64,000 nt of DNA from assembly GCF_000419525.1 (NCBI RefSeq), contig NZ_ATTE01000001.1:1054001-1118000 (forward strand). The letters are read 5' to 3'. The position numbers were made by a program, and so were the translations under genes. Shown here piece after piece: positions 35,723 through 44,815 of this stretch. The notes under the pieces were generated by a model. It was not told where the DNA came from, made no database searches, and was given only the letters and a program-made list of their open reading frames with translations. The DNA comes from Leucothrix mucor DSM 2157 (GTDB lineage: Bacteria; Pseudomonadota; Gammaproteobacteria; Thiotrichales; Thiotrichaceae). Numbering within the stretch: the stretch's first letter is position 1; each line of letters opens with the position of its first letter.

Positions 35723-36973
35723 CTACGGAGCCCGATAATCCAAATACTTCCGCTGCGTTTCAATATGCCCAGCCACATGCTTAGCATCGTGCCAAACACC
35801 CCAGATAAACGACGACCCACGCCGCGATAACCAAGGCAGCCCCACAAAATAAACCCCGGGCTCGCTAGACACGCCGCGCTGATGCTTAGGCTTACCCTTC
35901 TCATCAAACGCATTCACCTCCAACCAGCTGTAATCCTGCACAAAGCCCGTCGCCCAAATAATGGACGTAATGCCCGCTTCCGCCAGATCAAGCTCCAACA
36001 CAGGATGCGTTACACACTCCGGATCTTTCGGCAGAATTCGCGCTTCCGGTTCCTCCGGCAAATCAAGCCCATTACGCTCGACATAGGCATCTGCTGCATC
36101 CAGCAAGTCTAAATAATTCTGGTCGCCATCATTCAGGTTTTTTGCAAGGTCGGGTTGGAAGCTTACTGTGCCATCACCAAATGCTTTAGTCATGCCGACC
36201 AGCGTAACGCCGTCATGTGCCAGCTTTCTAAAATCAATCGTCTGGCCGCCATGAGCGCCACTGACCGCAATCGTGACATGTTCTTTGCCGGGCTCCATGG
36301 TTTCCAAATCCCAAAGCCCTAGTACACCAAGCCACCAGCAAAAGTCGCGATTTCGATAGCTGCGAGGAGGGCGGTCGTGCGCACCGACGGAGAGATAAAC
36401 TTGCTTGCCTGAGCGCTGTAATTCATCAGCGATTTGCGTACCTGAAGAGCCTGCACCAACCACCAAAACCGCACCCTCTGGCAATTGCTCAGGGTTGCGA
36501 TATTGCGCGGAGTGAATCTGTACCAAAGCATCATTGACTGGCGCAATGGGCGGAATCACTGGCTTCTGAAATGGTCCCGTTGCCGCCACGACATGATTCG
36601 CTTCAATCGTGCCTTGTGAAGTCTCAATGGTGAAGCCCGGGCGACCTGCATTGCGGGTCACTTTTTCCACTTCAACGCCGTTACGAATCGGTGAGTCAAA
36701 CTGTTTCGCGTAAGCCACAAAGTAATCCGCAACTTGCTCCTTTGCCGGAAACGCATCTGGCGCGACGCCTTCAAATTCCATATTCGGAAAGCGGTCGTGC
36801 CAAGCAGGGCCATTGGCGACTAGCGAGTCCCAACGCTGACTGCGCCAGCGCTCGGCGATGCGGTCACGCTCTAACACAATGTGTGGAATTCCAAGTTTGG
36901 TTAAGTGCTCACTGGTGGCAACACCGGCTTGTCCTGCGCCAATGACTAGCGTATCTGTTGTTTCAATTGTCAT
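35723..36973 (-). CDS. FAD-dependent monooxygenase (FMO/CzcO-like)
   Basis: 416 residues. FAD site VIGAGQAGVATSEHL at the N-terminus, NADPH site VVGAGSSGTQIADEL near 170, and the FMO-type motif region. WATGFVQDYSWL near the end resembles the YUCCA/CzcO group. It oxygenates a soft nucleophile (N or S) or acts as a Baeyer-Villiger enzyme. Last gene of the minus-strand Rieske operon, 14 bases after RidA. Start is the ATG at 36973; no strong ribosome site is visible but GGCAAAATT precedes it. Confidence 0.88.
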   Translation of the reverse strand: MTIETTDTLVIGAGQAGVATSEHLTKLGIPHIVLERDRIAERWRSQRWDSLVANGPAWHDRFPNMEFEGVAPDAFPAKEQVADYFVAYAKQFDSPIRNGVEVEKVTRNAGRPGFTIETSQGTIEANHVVAATGPFQKPVIPPIAPVNDALVQIHSAQYRNPEQLPEGAVLVVGAGSSGTQIADELQRSGKQVYLSVGAHDRPPRSYRNRDFCWWLGVLGLWDLETMEPGKEHVTIAVSGAHGGQTIDFRKLAHDGVTLVGMTKAFGDGTVSFQPDLAKNLNDGDQNYLDLLDAADAYVERNGLDLPEEPEARILPKDPECVTHPVLELDLAEAGITSIIWATGFVQDYSWLEVNAFDEKGKPKHQRGVSSEPGVYFVGLPWLSRRGSSFIWGVWHDAKHVAGHIETQRKYLDYRAP

Positions 36974-36987
36974 AATTTTGCCTTGCT

Positions 36988-37407
36988 TTAAGCGTCCGGA
37001 ATAACCGCGGTAACATCCACTTCAACCAACCACTCGGGGCGCGCTAATGCACTAATCACGATGCCGGTTGATACAGGAAACACGCCTTTTAAATGACGCC
37101 CGATTTCACGATACACATCCTCTCGATACTTCGGGTCGACGATGTAAATCACGATCTTGCAAATATGCCCAAGTTCGCTGCCGGCTTCATCCAGCAACAT
37201 GGCGATATTCTTCATTGCCTGATTGGTTTGCTCGGTGACATCACCCACACCGACGTTCTCAGCGGTATCTAAGTTTTGGCCGATCTGGCCGCGCACAAAC
37301 ACCATCGTGCCTTTGGCCACGACCACTTGGCAGAGGTCATTATCGAGCTTCTGCTCGGGGTAAGTGTCCTTGGTGTTGAACATGCGAATACGTTTATGAA
37401 TGGGCAT
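36988..37407 (-). CDS. RidA-family protein
   Basis: 139 residues, YjgF/RidA fold. The conserved Arg is in ALARPEWLVEVDV near 120; a VRGQIGQNLDTAENV block precedes. RidA hydrolyses reactive enamines and imines to ketones, and so fits next to amine-oxidising enzymes. It overlaps the Rieske gene upstream by 14 bases and precedes the monooxygenase by 14. Cytoplasmic. Confidence 0.88.
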   Translation of the reverse strand: MPIHKRIRMFNTKDTYPEQKLDNDLCQVVVAKGTMVFVRGQIGQNLDTAENVGVGDVTEQTNQAMKNIAMLLDEAGSELGHICKIVIYIVDPKYREDVYREIGRHLKGVFPVSTGIVISALARPEWLVEVDVTAVIPDA

Positions 37408-38539
37408 TTTCAGTCTCCTGTGTGTTGGCGGGTGTGTGCTGAAGCCGCCTGGCTAAATAGCTGTAAATATCGCGAATGGTGCCTTCGAAATCGTCGGGCG
37501 CTAATGGCCCCGATACGGCCGAACGGGAATGCAATGCGTGCTGCACTTTGGCTAGTTTGATCTGATCTTCTGCGTTAATCGCTTGCCATAATTCAACCCG
37601 CGACTGTATTTCTTCGTCTGACATATCCTTGTCATACACCGACAGCCCCCAGCGTATCCGCACCTGATCGACACCCGCTGGTTGCAGCGTCATATAAGCC
37701 AGTACGTCGGAGGATTGCGAGGCGACCATGGCGGGAAAAATGCTGAATAGCGTGGAGCAGCTTTTCTCTTTTTCAGTCAGGTCGGGATGGCAGTCTCCGC
37801 GAAACGGGGCGGTTGGCGGGTAGTTGGCGCGGTAGCCGGTGTAGCCTTCGCCGCTTTCAAATTTTTCACAAAGCTTAGTTGGCGTGCGGCCACCTAAAGT
37901 TTGCGGGTGAACGCGTGATAGGTGATAGCCTTCCATGAAGTTTTCTAACAAACACTTCCAGTTTGCATCCCAAATTTCTTCGGTTGCGAAGACATGGTGC
38001 ATTTCATCGGTGTGATAGTTTTTCAGAATGTCATCCAAACCCGTTAAGCGCGGAGCCAGTGGTGTGGCTTTGCCATCCAGATTAACGAATAAAAAGCCCT
38101 GCCAGACTTCACTTTGAAACTCTGGTAAACCGCAGTTGCTGCGATCCACTTCTGGCATCAATGGGGCTTGCAATAAACCGCCATCGAGTTTGTAGCTCCA
38201 GGCATGGTAAGGGCAAACAAAGCTGCGCGCCCGACCTTGGCCTTCTGCGACTTGCATATTGCGATGGCGGCAGACATTGGATAACACGCGCACGGCGTCG
38301 TCTTTGCCACGCACGATGAGCAACGGCTCGCCCAATACATCCAGTGTAAAATAGTCACCGGCATTGGGCACTTCGCCAACGCGCCCTAAGCAAATCCATT
38401 CGCGGCGCAGTAGGTGTTTGGTTTCATACGCCAACCAGCTTTTGGAGGTATATAAACCGGTGGGCAATGAGTAACGATAATTGCTATCGGAATAGGCGCT
38501 TAGGGCCGCCCGAAAGCTATCGATTTTAGCTTTGCTCAT
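37394..38539 (-). CDS. Rieske non-heme oxygenase alpha subunit, B
   Basis: 381 residues. Rieske cluster C90-x-H92 and C109-x2-H112; mononuclear iron ligands H206 and H211 in EGYHLSRVH, with Glu203 three residues before H206 where most Rieske oxygenases have the bridging Asp. This Glu is typical of the betaine/carnitine-type N-demethylating group (CntA, GbcA, stachydrine demethylase). ATG at 38539 is chosen for its GAGGGGAGG ribosome site. It overlaps Rieske A by 14 bases and RidA by 14. No reductase or ferredoxin gene lies nearby, so electrons come from elsewhere. Confidence 0.9.
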   Translation of the reverse strand: MSKAKIDSFRAALSAYSDSNYRYSLPTGLYTSKSWLAYETKHLLRREWICLGRVGEVPNAGDYFTLDVLGEPLLIVRGKDDAVRVLSNVCRHRNMQVAEGQGRARSFVCPYHAWSYKLDGGLLQAPLMPEVDRSNCGLPEFQSEVWQGFLFVNLDGKATPLAPRLTGLDDILKNYHTDEMHHVFATEEIWDANWKCLLENFMEGYHLSRVHPQTLGGRTPTKLCEKFESGEGYTGYRANYPPTAPFRGDCHPDLTEKEKSCSTLFSIFPAMVASQSSDVLAYMTLQPAGVDQVRIRWGLSVYDKDMSDEEIQSRVELWQAINAEDQIKLAKVQHALHSRSAVSGPLAPDDFEGTIRDIYSYLARRLQHTPANTQETENAHS

Positions 38540-39683
38540 ATTGCCGCCTCCCCTCACCATTAATGCGCTCAGACAGGTAACGAGCGAAGTCGTAATTCGG
38601 GCGCTCCAACCAGCACAAATGACCGGGCTTTGAGAGATCAGATTGCGCGCCTTTAAATACCGCTTCTGTGCCGCTGCGGTCTTCGACATTCACCTCATCC
38701 AGCAGAATTTTGAGCTTCTCAATGGCTTTAATGCCTTCCGGATCATCAATGAACTCTGGTGACAGGCCGCCGCCATATATAATTTGTACTTTATCGACCG
38801 CCAGTGGCTGCAAGCTTAAATACCAGAAATAACCGGGCGTTAGTGTAATCAAATGGCCGGGGTAAATGGCAATCAGCGCGGTGGTATAACGCCAATCACC
38901 TTCTAGGCGTGTGTTATCTGGGTGCGCATTGCCGATGGCGAGTGACGCCTCTTTGCGAATCCAGTGATAATTATAAGCAGGTTCGCCAGCAGGGCAGTCC
39001 ATATCTTCGAGTTTGGAGTGAGGCCCGACGGTCTTTTTATGCAATACCGGTAGGTGATAGCTCTCCATAAAGTTCTCGGCGAGTATCTTCCAATTGGTAT
39101 CCCAGACATGGGTTTCGCTAAAGGTTTGCGTGTAGTTTTCCATGCCGTACTGGCTGATCTTGTCAGTCAGTGTGCTGAGTTTATTAGCGACTGGTTCGGC
39201 ATTATCATTCAGCGTTAGATAGACCCAGCCTTGCCAGATTTCCAAACGCACTTCGGGGAGTTGATAGTCTTGTTTATTGAAGTCTGGCGAGTGCTGCATT
39301 TGCGGCGCACCGATCAGTTTTCCGGTGAGGTTATAAGCCCAGCCATGATAGGGGCAAACCAGCGTTGCGCAGTTACCTTGCCCTGTTTTTAGCGTGGATA
39401 GACGATGCAGGCAGACATTGGAAAAAGCCCGCAACTGTTGCTCCTTATCTCGTATGACGACGATGGGCTCACCGGCAATTTCGCAGGTAAAAAAATCTCC
39501 CGGCTTGCTGGCCGCATCCTGCCTGCCGACGCAAATCCATTCTTGCTTGAAGATGTGCGTTTGCTCTTGCTCAAGAAACTCGCGGTGGGTGTAAACGCCT
39601 TTGGGCATGGCACGCGCTTTCTCAAACGGTAGGGCGGCGTTTTCTTGTAACTGGCTAAGTAGTGCGTCGATGGTTTGCTGCAT
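38526..39683 (-). CDS. Rieske non-heme oxygenase alpha subunit, A
   Basis: 385 residues. Rieske C91-x-H93 and C110-x2-H113; iron ligands H210 and H215, with Glu207 in the bridging position (ESYH) as in subunit B. Same N-terminal shape and 14-base overlap with B, so the two may work on one substrate or in sequence. Start at ATG 39683 with TAGGAAAC. First gene of the operon, reading away from the dyad region. The closest named relatives by the Glu feature are quaternary-amine oxygenases. Confidence 0.9.
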   Translation of the reverse strand: MQQTIDALLSQLQENAALPFEKARAMPKGVYTHREFLEQEQTHIFKQEWICVGRQDAASKPGDFFTCEIAGEPIVVIRDKEQQLRAFSNVCLHRLSTLKTGQGNCATLVCPYHGWAYNLTGKLIGAPQMQHSPDFNKQDYQLPEVRLEIWQGWVYLTLNDNAEPVANKLSTLTDKISQYGMENYTQTFSETHVWDTNWKILAENFMESYHLPVLHKKTVGPHSKLEDMDCPAGEPAYNYHWIRKEASLAIGNAHPDNTRLEGDWRYTTALIAIYPGHLITLTPGYFWYLSLQPLAVDKVQIIYGGGLSPEFIDDPEGIKAIEKLKILLDEVNVEDRSGTEAVFKGAQSDLSKPGHLCWLERPNYDFARYLSERINGEGRRQYEQS

Positions 39684-39775
39684 AATGTTTCCTACGGTGG
39701 TCGGGTGGGAAATGCGTAACAAAATTCGTAGTGCGGTAAGCTATGAACGAGTGTGCAGCAAAGCAGTGTTTAAAT

Positions 39776-39809
39776 AAAACTGATTGTAATTAGCTTTTAG
39801 ATTAGTTTT
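39776..39809. promoter_or_regulatory. 34-bp dyad, copy 1
   Basis: AAAACTGAT (39776-39784) and ATTAGTTTT (39801-39809) with 16 bases between. One mismatch in 9. Same form as the dyad at 39848-39881: AAAACYRAT, N16, ATYRGTTTT. Upstream of the Rieske operon; likely a regulator site. Confidence 0.55.
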
Positions 39810-39846
39810 TGTTATGTTTGGTAGTGCTTGTCAGTGGCTAAATAAC

Positions 39847-39882
39847 TAAAACCAATCTTCAATAGTAATTAAATTGGTTTTA
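39847..39882. promoter_or_regulatory. 34-bp dyad, copy 2
   Basis: TAAAACCAAT (39847-39856) and ATTGGTTTTA (39873-39882), perfect over 10 bases, with a 16-base spacer, the same as copy 1. The copies are 72 bases apart, close to seven helical turns. Upstream of DUF1028. A shared dimeric regulator for both divergent operons is likely; no regulator gene adjoins. Confidence 0.6.
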
Positions 39883-39938
39883 CTTTTGATATAGCCTATT
39901 TCAGACTGAACCTCCATTCCTATCACTGCGAGATACCT

Positions 39939-40610
39939 ATGACTTTTTCTATCGCCGCACGCTGCCCTGAAACCGGTCAGTTTGGAGTTGCCATCAGTTC
40001 ATCATCCCCTTGTGTTGCCAGCCGCTGTGCGTTTACTCGTGCGGGCGTCGGTGCAGCACTGAGCCAAAATATCACCGATCCGCGATTGGGCGATGCGATG
40101 TTGGATGCCTTAGCCATCGGGCGAAACGCTGCCGAGGCTGTGGCTGGTGCAGTGGGTGGAACTCGTCATGGCGATTGGCGACAGCTATTATTGGTTGGCA
40201 AAGTCGGCGATCCTGTGATTTTTACTGGCACTCAGGCTTTGGGTGTGTGTGGGCAACAGCTTGGAACAGATTGTGCGGCTGCAGGAAATTTATTGGCGAA
40301 TGAGTCTGTCCCCGCTGCGATGGTTGAAGCCTTCGAGGCGAGCTCTGGGTCATTAGCCGAGCGTCTTCTCGTTGCATTGCAAGCTGCAGTGGCGGCAGGG
40401 GGCGAAGCGGGGCCAGTACATTCGATGGGCGTGAAGGTAGTGGGTGATGTGTCTTGGCCAATTATCGACTTGCGAGTCGATTGGAGTGAAGATCCAATGG
40501 CCGATATGTTGACGCTTTGGGAGGTGTATAAACCGCAAGTCGAGGCTTATGTGACGCGTGGTTTAAACCCCGATAACTCGCCATCCTACGGTGTGTCGGG
40601 AGATCTGTAA
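39939..40610 (+). CDS. DUF1028 Ntn-hydrolase-like protein
   Basis: 223 residues, starts MTFSIAARCPETGQFGVAISS as in DUF1028 proteins, whose Thr2 could be an Ntn nucleophile after Met removal. Further blocks are GVGAALSQNITDP and SVPAAMVEAFEASSG. Members are often linked to M20 peptidases and amine catabolism. No signal peptide. Its stop overlaps the M20 gene start (40610), so they are coupled. Confidence 0.85.
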   Translation: MTFSIAARCPETGQFGVAISSSSPCVASRCAFTRAGVGAALSQNITDPRLGDAMLDALAIGRNAAEAVAGAVGGTRHGDWRQLLLVGKVGDPVIFTGTQALGVCGQQLGTDCAAAGNLLANESVPAAMVEAFEASSGSLAERLLVALQAAVAAGGEAGPVHSMGVKVVGDVSWPIIDLRVDWSEDPMADMLTLWEVYKPQVEAYVTRGLNPDNSPSYGVSGDL

Positions 40611-41794
40611 TGACGCAGCCTAAGCCCAATATGAGCAGCCGCGAACTGCTGGAGCGCTTGGTGAGTTTTGATACTACCAGCGCTTTATCCAATTTAGCAC
40701 TCATTCATTTTATCCAAGACTATCTTGCGCAGTACGGTGTCGAGTCACAGTGTATTAGTGATGAAACAGGTGGCAAGGCTAACCTCTACGCCACCATCGG
40801 GCCACAGGATAAAGGCGGTGTAATGTTATCGGGGCATACCGATGTGGTACCGGTCAAAGGCCAGACTTGGAGTAGTGATCCTTTCACGCTGACCGAGCGC
40901 GATGATCGTTTGTATGCGCGTGGTAGTTGCGATATGAAAGGCTTTATTGCCAGCGCCTTGGCGATTGTGCCGCAGCTCACCAGCCAAACCTTGCACACGC
41001 CTGTTAACTTTGCTTTTTCATACGATGAGGAGGTCGGCTGTCTTGGTGTTAGGCGCATGATTGATGTGATGGAAGGCTTACCCGTTCGCCCTGCAATGGC
41101 AATTATCGGCGAGCCGACATCGATGAAAGTCATGATTGGCCACAAGGGTAAACGTTCGGTAAGAGTCACGGTTACGGGACAAAGCGGTCACTCTGCTTAT
41201 CCTACCGAAGCAGTGAATGCGATTGAATATGCGGCTGAGCTGGTCGCAGAAATTCGTAGGATTCATGCCGAGTTTAAAGTGAATGGCCCATTTGATGATG
41301 ACTACCGAGTGCCACATTCCACTTTGCATGTGGGTGTGTTTAATGGCGGAACCGCGCTGAATATCGTGCCGAATCAGTGTGTGTTTGATTTTGAAATTCG
41401 CCACTTGCCGCAAGATGATCCTGAGGCGCTGTTGCAACGGATTCAGGGCTATGCCGAGCAGCAATTACTGCCACAGATGAAAGCAGTGTCGGAAAAAGTA
41501 GGTTTTGAGTTTACGACATTGTCTGGCTACCCAGGCTTATATACTTCGCCAGATGAAGTGGTTGTGGCGTTTGCACGTGGCTTGCTGAGTGAAGATACTG
41601 GGGTGAGCAAAATTAGCTTTGGTACGGAAGGTGGCTTATTTAGTGAGCGGTTGGGAATTCCTGCGGTAGTGTGTGGGCCGGGGAGTATTCAGCAGGCGCA
41701 TAAGGCGGATGAGTATGTGAGTTTGGAGCAGCTGGCGGCTTGTGATGCGATGATGGGAAGGTTGGTTGAGCGACTGGTTAGCTCTGGAGACTGA
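40610..41794 (+). CDS. M20 deacylase, ArgE-like
   Basis: 394 residues, M20 family. Metal ligands: H and D in GHTDVVPV, D in SCDMKGF, EE in YDEEVGC, E in GEPTSMK and final H in QQAHKADEY. ArgE (N-acetylornithine deacetylase) is the closest named type. The context is catabolic, not arginine synthesis, so it may remove an acyl group from an amino-acid-like substrate of the Rieske locus. Starts on the DUF1028 stop. A terminator follows. Confidence 0.88.
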   Translation: MTQPKPNMSSRELLERLVSFDTTSALSNLALIHFIQDYLAQYGVESQCISDETGGKANLYATIGPQDKGGVMLSGHTDVVPVKGQTWSSDPFTLTERDDRLYARGSCDMKGFIASALAIVPQLTSQTLHTPVNFAFSYDEEVGCLGVRRMIDVMEGLPVRPAMAIIGEPTSMKVMIGHKGKRSVRVTVTGQSGHSAYPTEAVNAIEYAAELVAEIRRIHAEFKVNGPFDDDYRVPHSTLHVGVFNGGTALNIVPNQCVFDFEIRHLPQDDPEALLQRIQGYAEQQLLPQMKAVSEKVGFEFTTLSGYPGLYTSPDEVVVAFARGLLSEDTGVSKISFGTEGGLFSERLGIPAVVCGPGSIQQAHKADEYVSLEQLAACDAMMGRLVERLVSSGD

Positions 41795-41842
41795 ATAAAA
41801 TATACCGAGTTATTGGTTTAGTGATTGGTCACGCTTGATCAG

Positions 41843-41880
41843 GCACTCGCTCAATGTGATTGAGTAGGGTGCTTTGTTTT
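41843..41880. terminator. Intrinsic terminator after the M20 gene
   Basis: GCAC, CTCAAT pairs with ATTGAG, GTGC (41843-41872) in a two-part stem with a GTG loop, followed by TTTGTTTT. Confidence 0.65.
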
Positions 41881-41938
41881 GTAATATCCTCAACGATTTA
41901 GCGTAAGCTTCATTAAAATCAAATAGAGGAAATAGCAG

Positions 41939-42376
41939 ATGCAAGATCACTATTTAGCGCAATTAAATATCGCGCAGGCCATCGACACAATGGACTCGGC
42001 GACCATGAAAGGTTTTGTAGATCGCCTCGATGAGATCAATGCGCTGGCTGATAACTCTCCGGGCTTTGTTTGGCGTTTACAAACAGAAGAGGGGGATGCG
42101 ACAACGATTCAAGCCTTTGATGACCCGATGCTGATTGTCAATATGAGTGTCTGGACGGATTTGGATGCCTTAAAGAACTACGTGTATAAATCAATACATG
42201 TGGAGTTAATCCGCGATAGAAGCGCATGGTTTAATAAGTTGGTGACGGCTCATCAAGTGCTTTGGTGGGTGCCAGTAGGCCATATTCCGACGGTTGAAGA
42301 GGCTAAGGCTAAGTTGCAACACCTTGAAGACAATGGCCCCAGCGAACAGGCATTTACCTTTGCCAAGCCGTTTTAA
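41939..42376 (+). CDS. DUF3291 protein
   Basis: 145 residues, DUF3291 family, a dimeric ferredoxin-like fold with the phrases VDRLDEINALADNSPGFVWRL, MSVWTDLDALKNYVY and WWVPVGHIPTVEEAKAKL. The function is not established. GAGGAAATAG precedes the ATG. Convergent with the next gene with 9 bases between. Confidence 0.85.
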   Translation: MQDHYLAQLNIAQAIDTMDSATMKGFVDRLDEINALADNSPGFVWRLQTEEGDATTIQAFDDPMLIVNMSVWTDLDALKNYVYKSIHVELIRDRSAWFNKLVTAHQVLWWVPVGHIPTVEEAKAKLQHLEDNGPSEQAFTFAKPF

Positions 42377-42385
42377 GTAATGGTT

Positions 42386-42886
42386 TTATGCCGACAGCCG
42401 ACTATGGCCCAGTAAGCGATCAAAACTCTTAGTGACTGCGATTACCCAATCCAAGTAGGTAACTCGCACTTGTGGGTCTGTATAGATTGCAATCGCGCTT
42501 CTCAGTGGGAAATGGAGACAACCATTCTCTACCGAGCCAAAGTACGGAAGCTCACTGGGGTTTACGCCAGCCAAGTGTAAGTTTGACCAAAGCAACTTGG
42601 TACCCTCTTCAACACTCGTGCCTTGAAAATCGGCATTGGCTTTTTCTGGTGGTAAGGCTGTGTCACCAATGAGGCGCTCTATGTCGCCAATGGTGCAGGT
42701 TTTCTTTGTGCAGCGATACCGAGCCACTGGCTTACCGTTCCAGATGACATCCAGGACTAAGGCGTTTGGGTGCTGCTGATTAAATACGTTCAGTAAACCG
42801 GCACACACAAAATCATCGTTGGTGAAGTGGACTGAGGCTTTTTTGTAGCGACCTGAGCTGGATTTGGTGTCGTGAGTGCTGAGCAT
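42386..42886 (-). CDS. Unrecognised cytoplasmic protein
   Basis: 166 residues if started at ATG 42886. In-frame extension reaches 43201, but it would run through the START gene's promoter and start, so a downstream start is preferred. ATGs at 42886 and 43051 lack clear ribosome sites. Visible: KKTCTIGDIERLIGDTALPPEKANADF and a Cys pair near 76-79 (CTKKTC). No domain recognised. Confidence 0.6.
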   Translation of the reverse strand: MLSTHDTKSSSGRYKKASVHFTNDDFVCAGLLNVFNQQHPNALVLDVIWNGKPVARYRCTKKTCTIGDIERLIGDTALPPEKANADFQGTSVEEGTKLLWSNLHLAGVNPSELPYFGSVENGCLHFPLRSAIAIYTDPQVRVTYLDWVIAVTKSFDRLLGHSRLSA

Positions 42887-43078
42887 TTTAATGAGCTTAT
42901 TCCGGATACATAAAATTAAATCGAAGATTAGTGTAGCAGAATCATACACTGACTTGGGCTTTTCATCTTTGCGATGCGACGAACTGCTATAAACCGTGTA
43001 CTTTAAATAGCTGGGTCTCGCCTGAACCTTAAAAAGGTAGAGTGCAATCATTTTGATAAATACAGGAGGGTTATAAAG

Positions 43079-43723
43079 TTGATCGCATTTTATCGAGTGA
43101 TAATGTGTTGCGGTTTGATATTTTTCTCGGCAACTGCTCAAGCTGCGGAGAGTAGCTGGCAGCTTAAAAAAGCTGAGGATGGCATTACGGTAACTCAGCA
43201 AGCCACCGACTCTGGCTATCCCCTTACTCGCGGATCAGTAGAAATTGCGGCATCGGCAGATGCGATCATTACGCTAATGCGTGATCATGCAGCCTGCTAT
43301 CGTTGGTTCTATGCTTGTAAGCAAAGCCGTTTAATCCAGCAATATGATGCCAGAAGACGGCTGGACTATGCCGTGCTTAAGTCGCCATATTTCTTTGCAG
43401 ATCGCGACATGTATATCTACACCGACTTCACCTATGACCGAGCGACACAAACCGTATTGATTAGAATATCGGGTAGGCAAGAGCACGATAAAGGGCAGCC
43501 AGGCAGGGTGCGTATTAAAGACTTGCAAGGGTTTTGGCGCATACAAAAGCTAGCAAATAATAAAACGGCGGTGCTTTACCAAGTGTATAACAATCCTCAG
43601 ATAGCTCCCTCGGGTTATTTGAATAACCACTTAGTCTGGTCGGTGTTTCAAACCTTAAAAAATTTGGCTGCCATTTCAACGGAAGCAAAGTATCGCAATG
43701 CTCAGCTTGAGGAGCTTAAGTAG
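43079..43723 (+). CDS. Secreted START-domain protein, copy 2
   Basis: 214 residues. TTG start at 43079 follows AGGAGG with 9-base spacing; nearby ATGs lack a ribosome site. Signal peptide about 1-22 (FFSATAQAA). START domain aligning with the protein at 9689-10327 along its length, sharing blocks such as TRGS, GRVRIKDL, GFWR and VLYQVY. Lipid or hydrophobic-ligand carrier of the periplasm. A duplicated pair 33 kb apart implies different ligands or regulation. Confidence 0.85.
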   Translation: MIAFYRVIMCCGLIFFSATAQAAESSWQLKKAEDGITVTQQATDSGYPLTRGSVEIAASADAIITLMRDHAACYRWFYACKQSRLIQQYDARRRLDYAVLKSPYFFADRDMYIYTDFTYDRATQTVLIRISGRQEHDKGQPGRVRIKDLQGFWRIQKLANNKTAVLYQVYNNPQIAPSGYLNNHLVWSVFQTLKNLAAISTEAKYRNAQLEELK

Positions 43724-43912
43724 TAAATATTATTGTTAGCTATCTCATTCTCTGAAGTGAATTTATTATCGATATTTCCATCGACTTTGGTGTATCTGAG
43801 ATGATTAAAGCTCTGAAAAATTCACCATGGATCATGCTGTTCCTTGTGGATGCTTCGATTGCTGATACACTCGATCCATAAGCTTATAAAAACGTTTAAA
43901 TATGGGGAGACC

Positions 43913-44299
43913 ATGAAAGCCACGCATTGGATTCAAAACGCCGACCACAGCTTGGAAGAGCTGGGTGAAGCCCATCAGTTAGTGATCATCGAACTCCTGC
44001 GCGCGCCAACATGGCTAGGAGGGCTTGAGAAGCTCAACGGCCACACTGTTATCGCCAGAAAAGAGGGCTCTTGTACGCCAGGGCTTGGAATCGTGGCAGA
44101 TAGCGGCGATATTCTTCACTTTTGTCCGGATGGTGACGGGGAATGGATGGTGCATTATCACTATGATGAGAAGCCAAAAGTGCTCGGGGTTTACCCTGCG
44201 GTTAAACGGCACTCAGAGACGGTAATGGAAGTGACCACGGAGCGAGCGGAACAGATGGTTCTGGAGTTCTTTTCCGGAGAGCGCGTAAGCCTGATTTAA
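43913..44299 (+). CDS. Unrecognised small protein (128 residues)
   Basis: 128 residues; ATG at 43913 with GGGGAG. Acidic, no membrane part. A WMVHYHYDEKPKVLGVYP segment and two Cys are visible. 18 bases before the VOC gene, so the two are probably an operon. No family assigned. Confidence 0.65.
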   Translation: MKATHWIQNADHSLEELGEAHQLVIIELLRAPTWLGGLEKLNGHTVIARKEGSCTPGLGIVADSGDILHFCPDGDGEWMVHYHYDEKPKVLGVYPAVKRHSETVMEVTTERAEQMVLEFFSGERVSLI

Positions 44300-44317
44300 A
44301 TAGGAGGGAGTGCATTT

Positions 44318-44677
44318 ATGAACAAGCATGAAAAACTGAATTACGTTGAATTTTCCGCTAACGATCTTGAAGCAACTAAAGCCTTTTTTAGCGCCACTTT
44401 TGGGTGGGAATTTGTTGATTACGGGCCGGAGTACACGGCGTTTTCAAATGAAGGTTTAGATGGCGGTTTCTTCAAATCGGATACTTGCAGCACGACGTCA
44501 AGCGGTGGTGCGTTGCTAGTTTTTTTCAGCGATGATATTGAAGCGACTCAAGCAAAGGTAATCGCCAATGGTGGTTCGGTGATTCAGGACATTTTCCAGT
44601 TTCCCGGAGGTTTTCGGTTTCACTTCACTGAACCCAGCGGTAATGAATTTGCGGTATGGTCTGAAAAGCATACCTAA
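44318..44677 (+). CDS. VOC-superfamily protein (glyoxalase-like)
   Basis: 119 residues with the VOC/glyoxalase I repeat: NYVEFSANDLEATKAFFSATFGWEF and the second half with GGFRFHFTEPSGNEFAVW ending in a metal-ligand-like His-x-Glu pattern (HFTEPSGNE). Substrate unknown. AGGAGG precedes the ATG. Probably co-transcribed with the 128-residue gene. Confidence 0.82.
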   Translation: MNKHEKLNYVEFSANDLEATKAFFSATFGWEFVDYGPEYTAFSNEGLDGGFFKSDTCSTTSSGGALLVFFSDDIEATQAKVIANGGSVIQDIFQFPGGFRFHFTEPSGNEFAVWSEKHT

Positions 44678-44815
44678 AAGGCTGCACTCACTGCGGCTTT
44701 CTTAATCAGTTTAACTAACAAATTTTTCTAATCCACCGAAGGCTTGGAATAGTTATTCATCTAGCTAAAAAGTTCTGTTTTAATGGGGCTTTACCATCCA
44801 ACTAAGAGAGAAATC

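Noticed and set aside
42887-43201. Upstream extension of the minus-strand gene at 42386
   Set aside because: It would cross the START gene's ribosome site and start; the extra residues look non-conserved.
44678-44815. Guanidine riboswitch before the ureohydrolase/SMR operon
   Set aside because: No guanidine-I, II or III motif elements seen in the leader.
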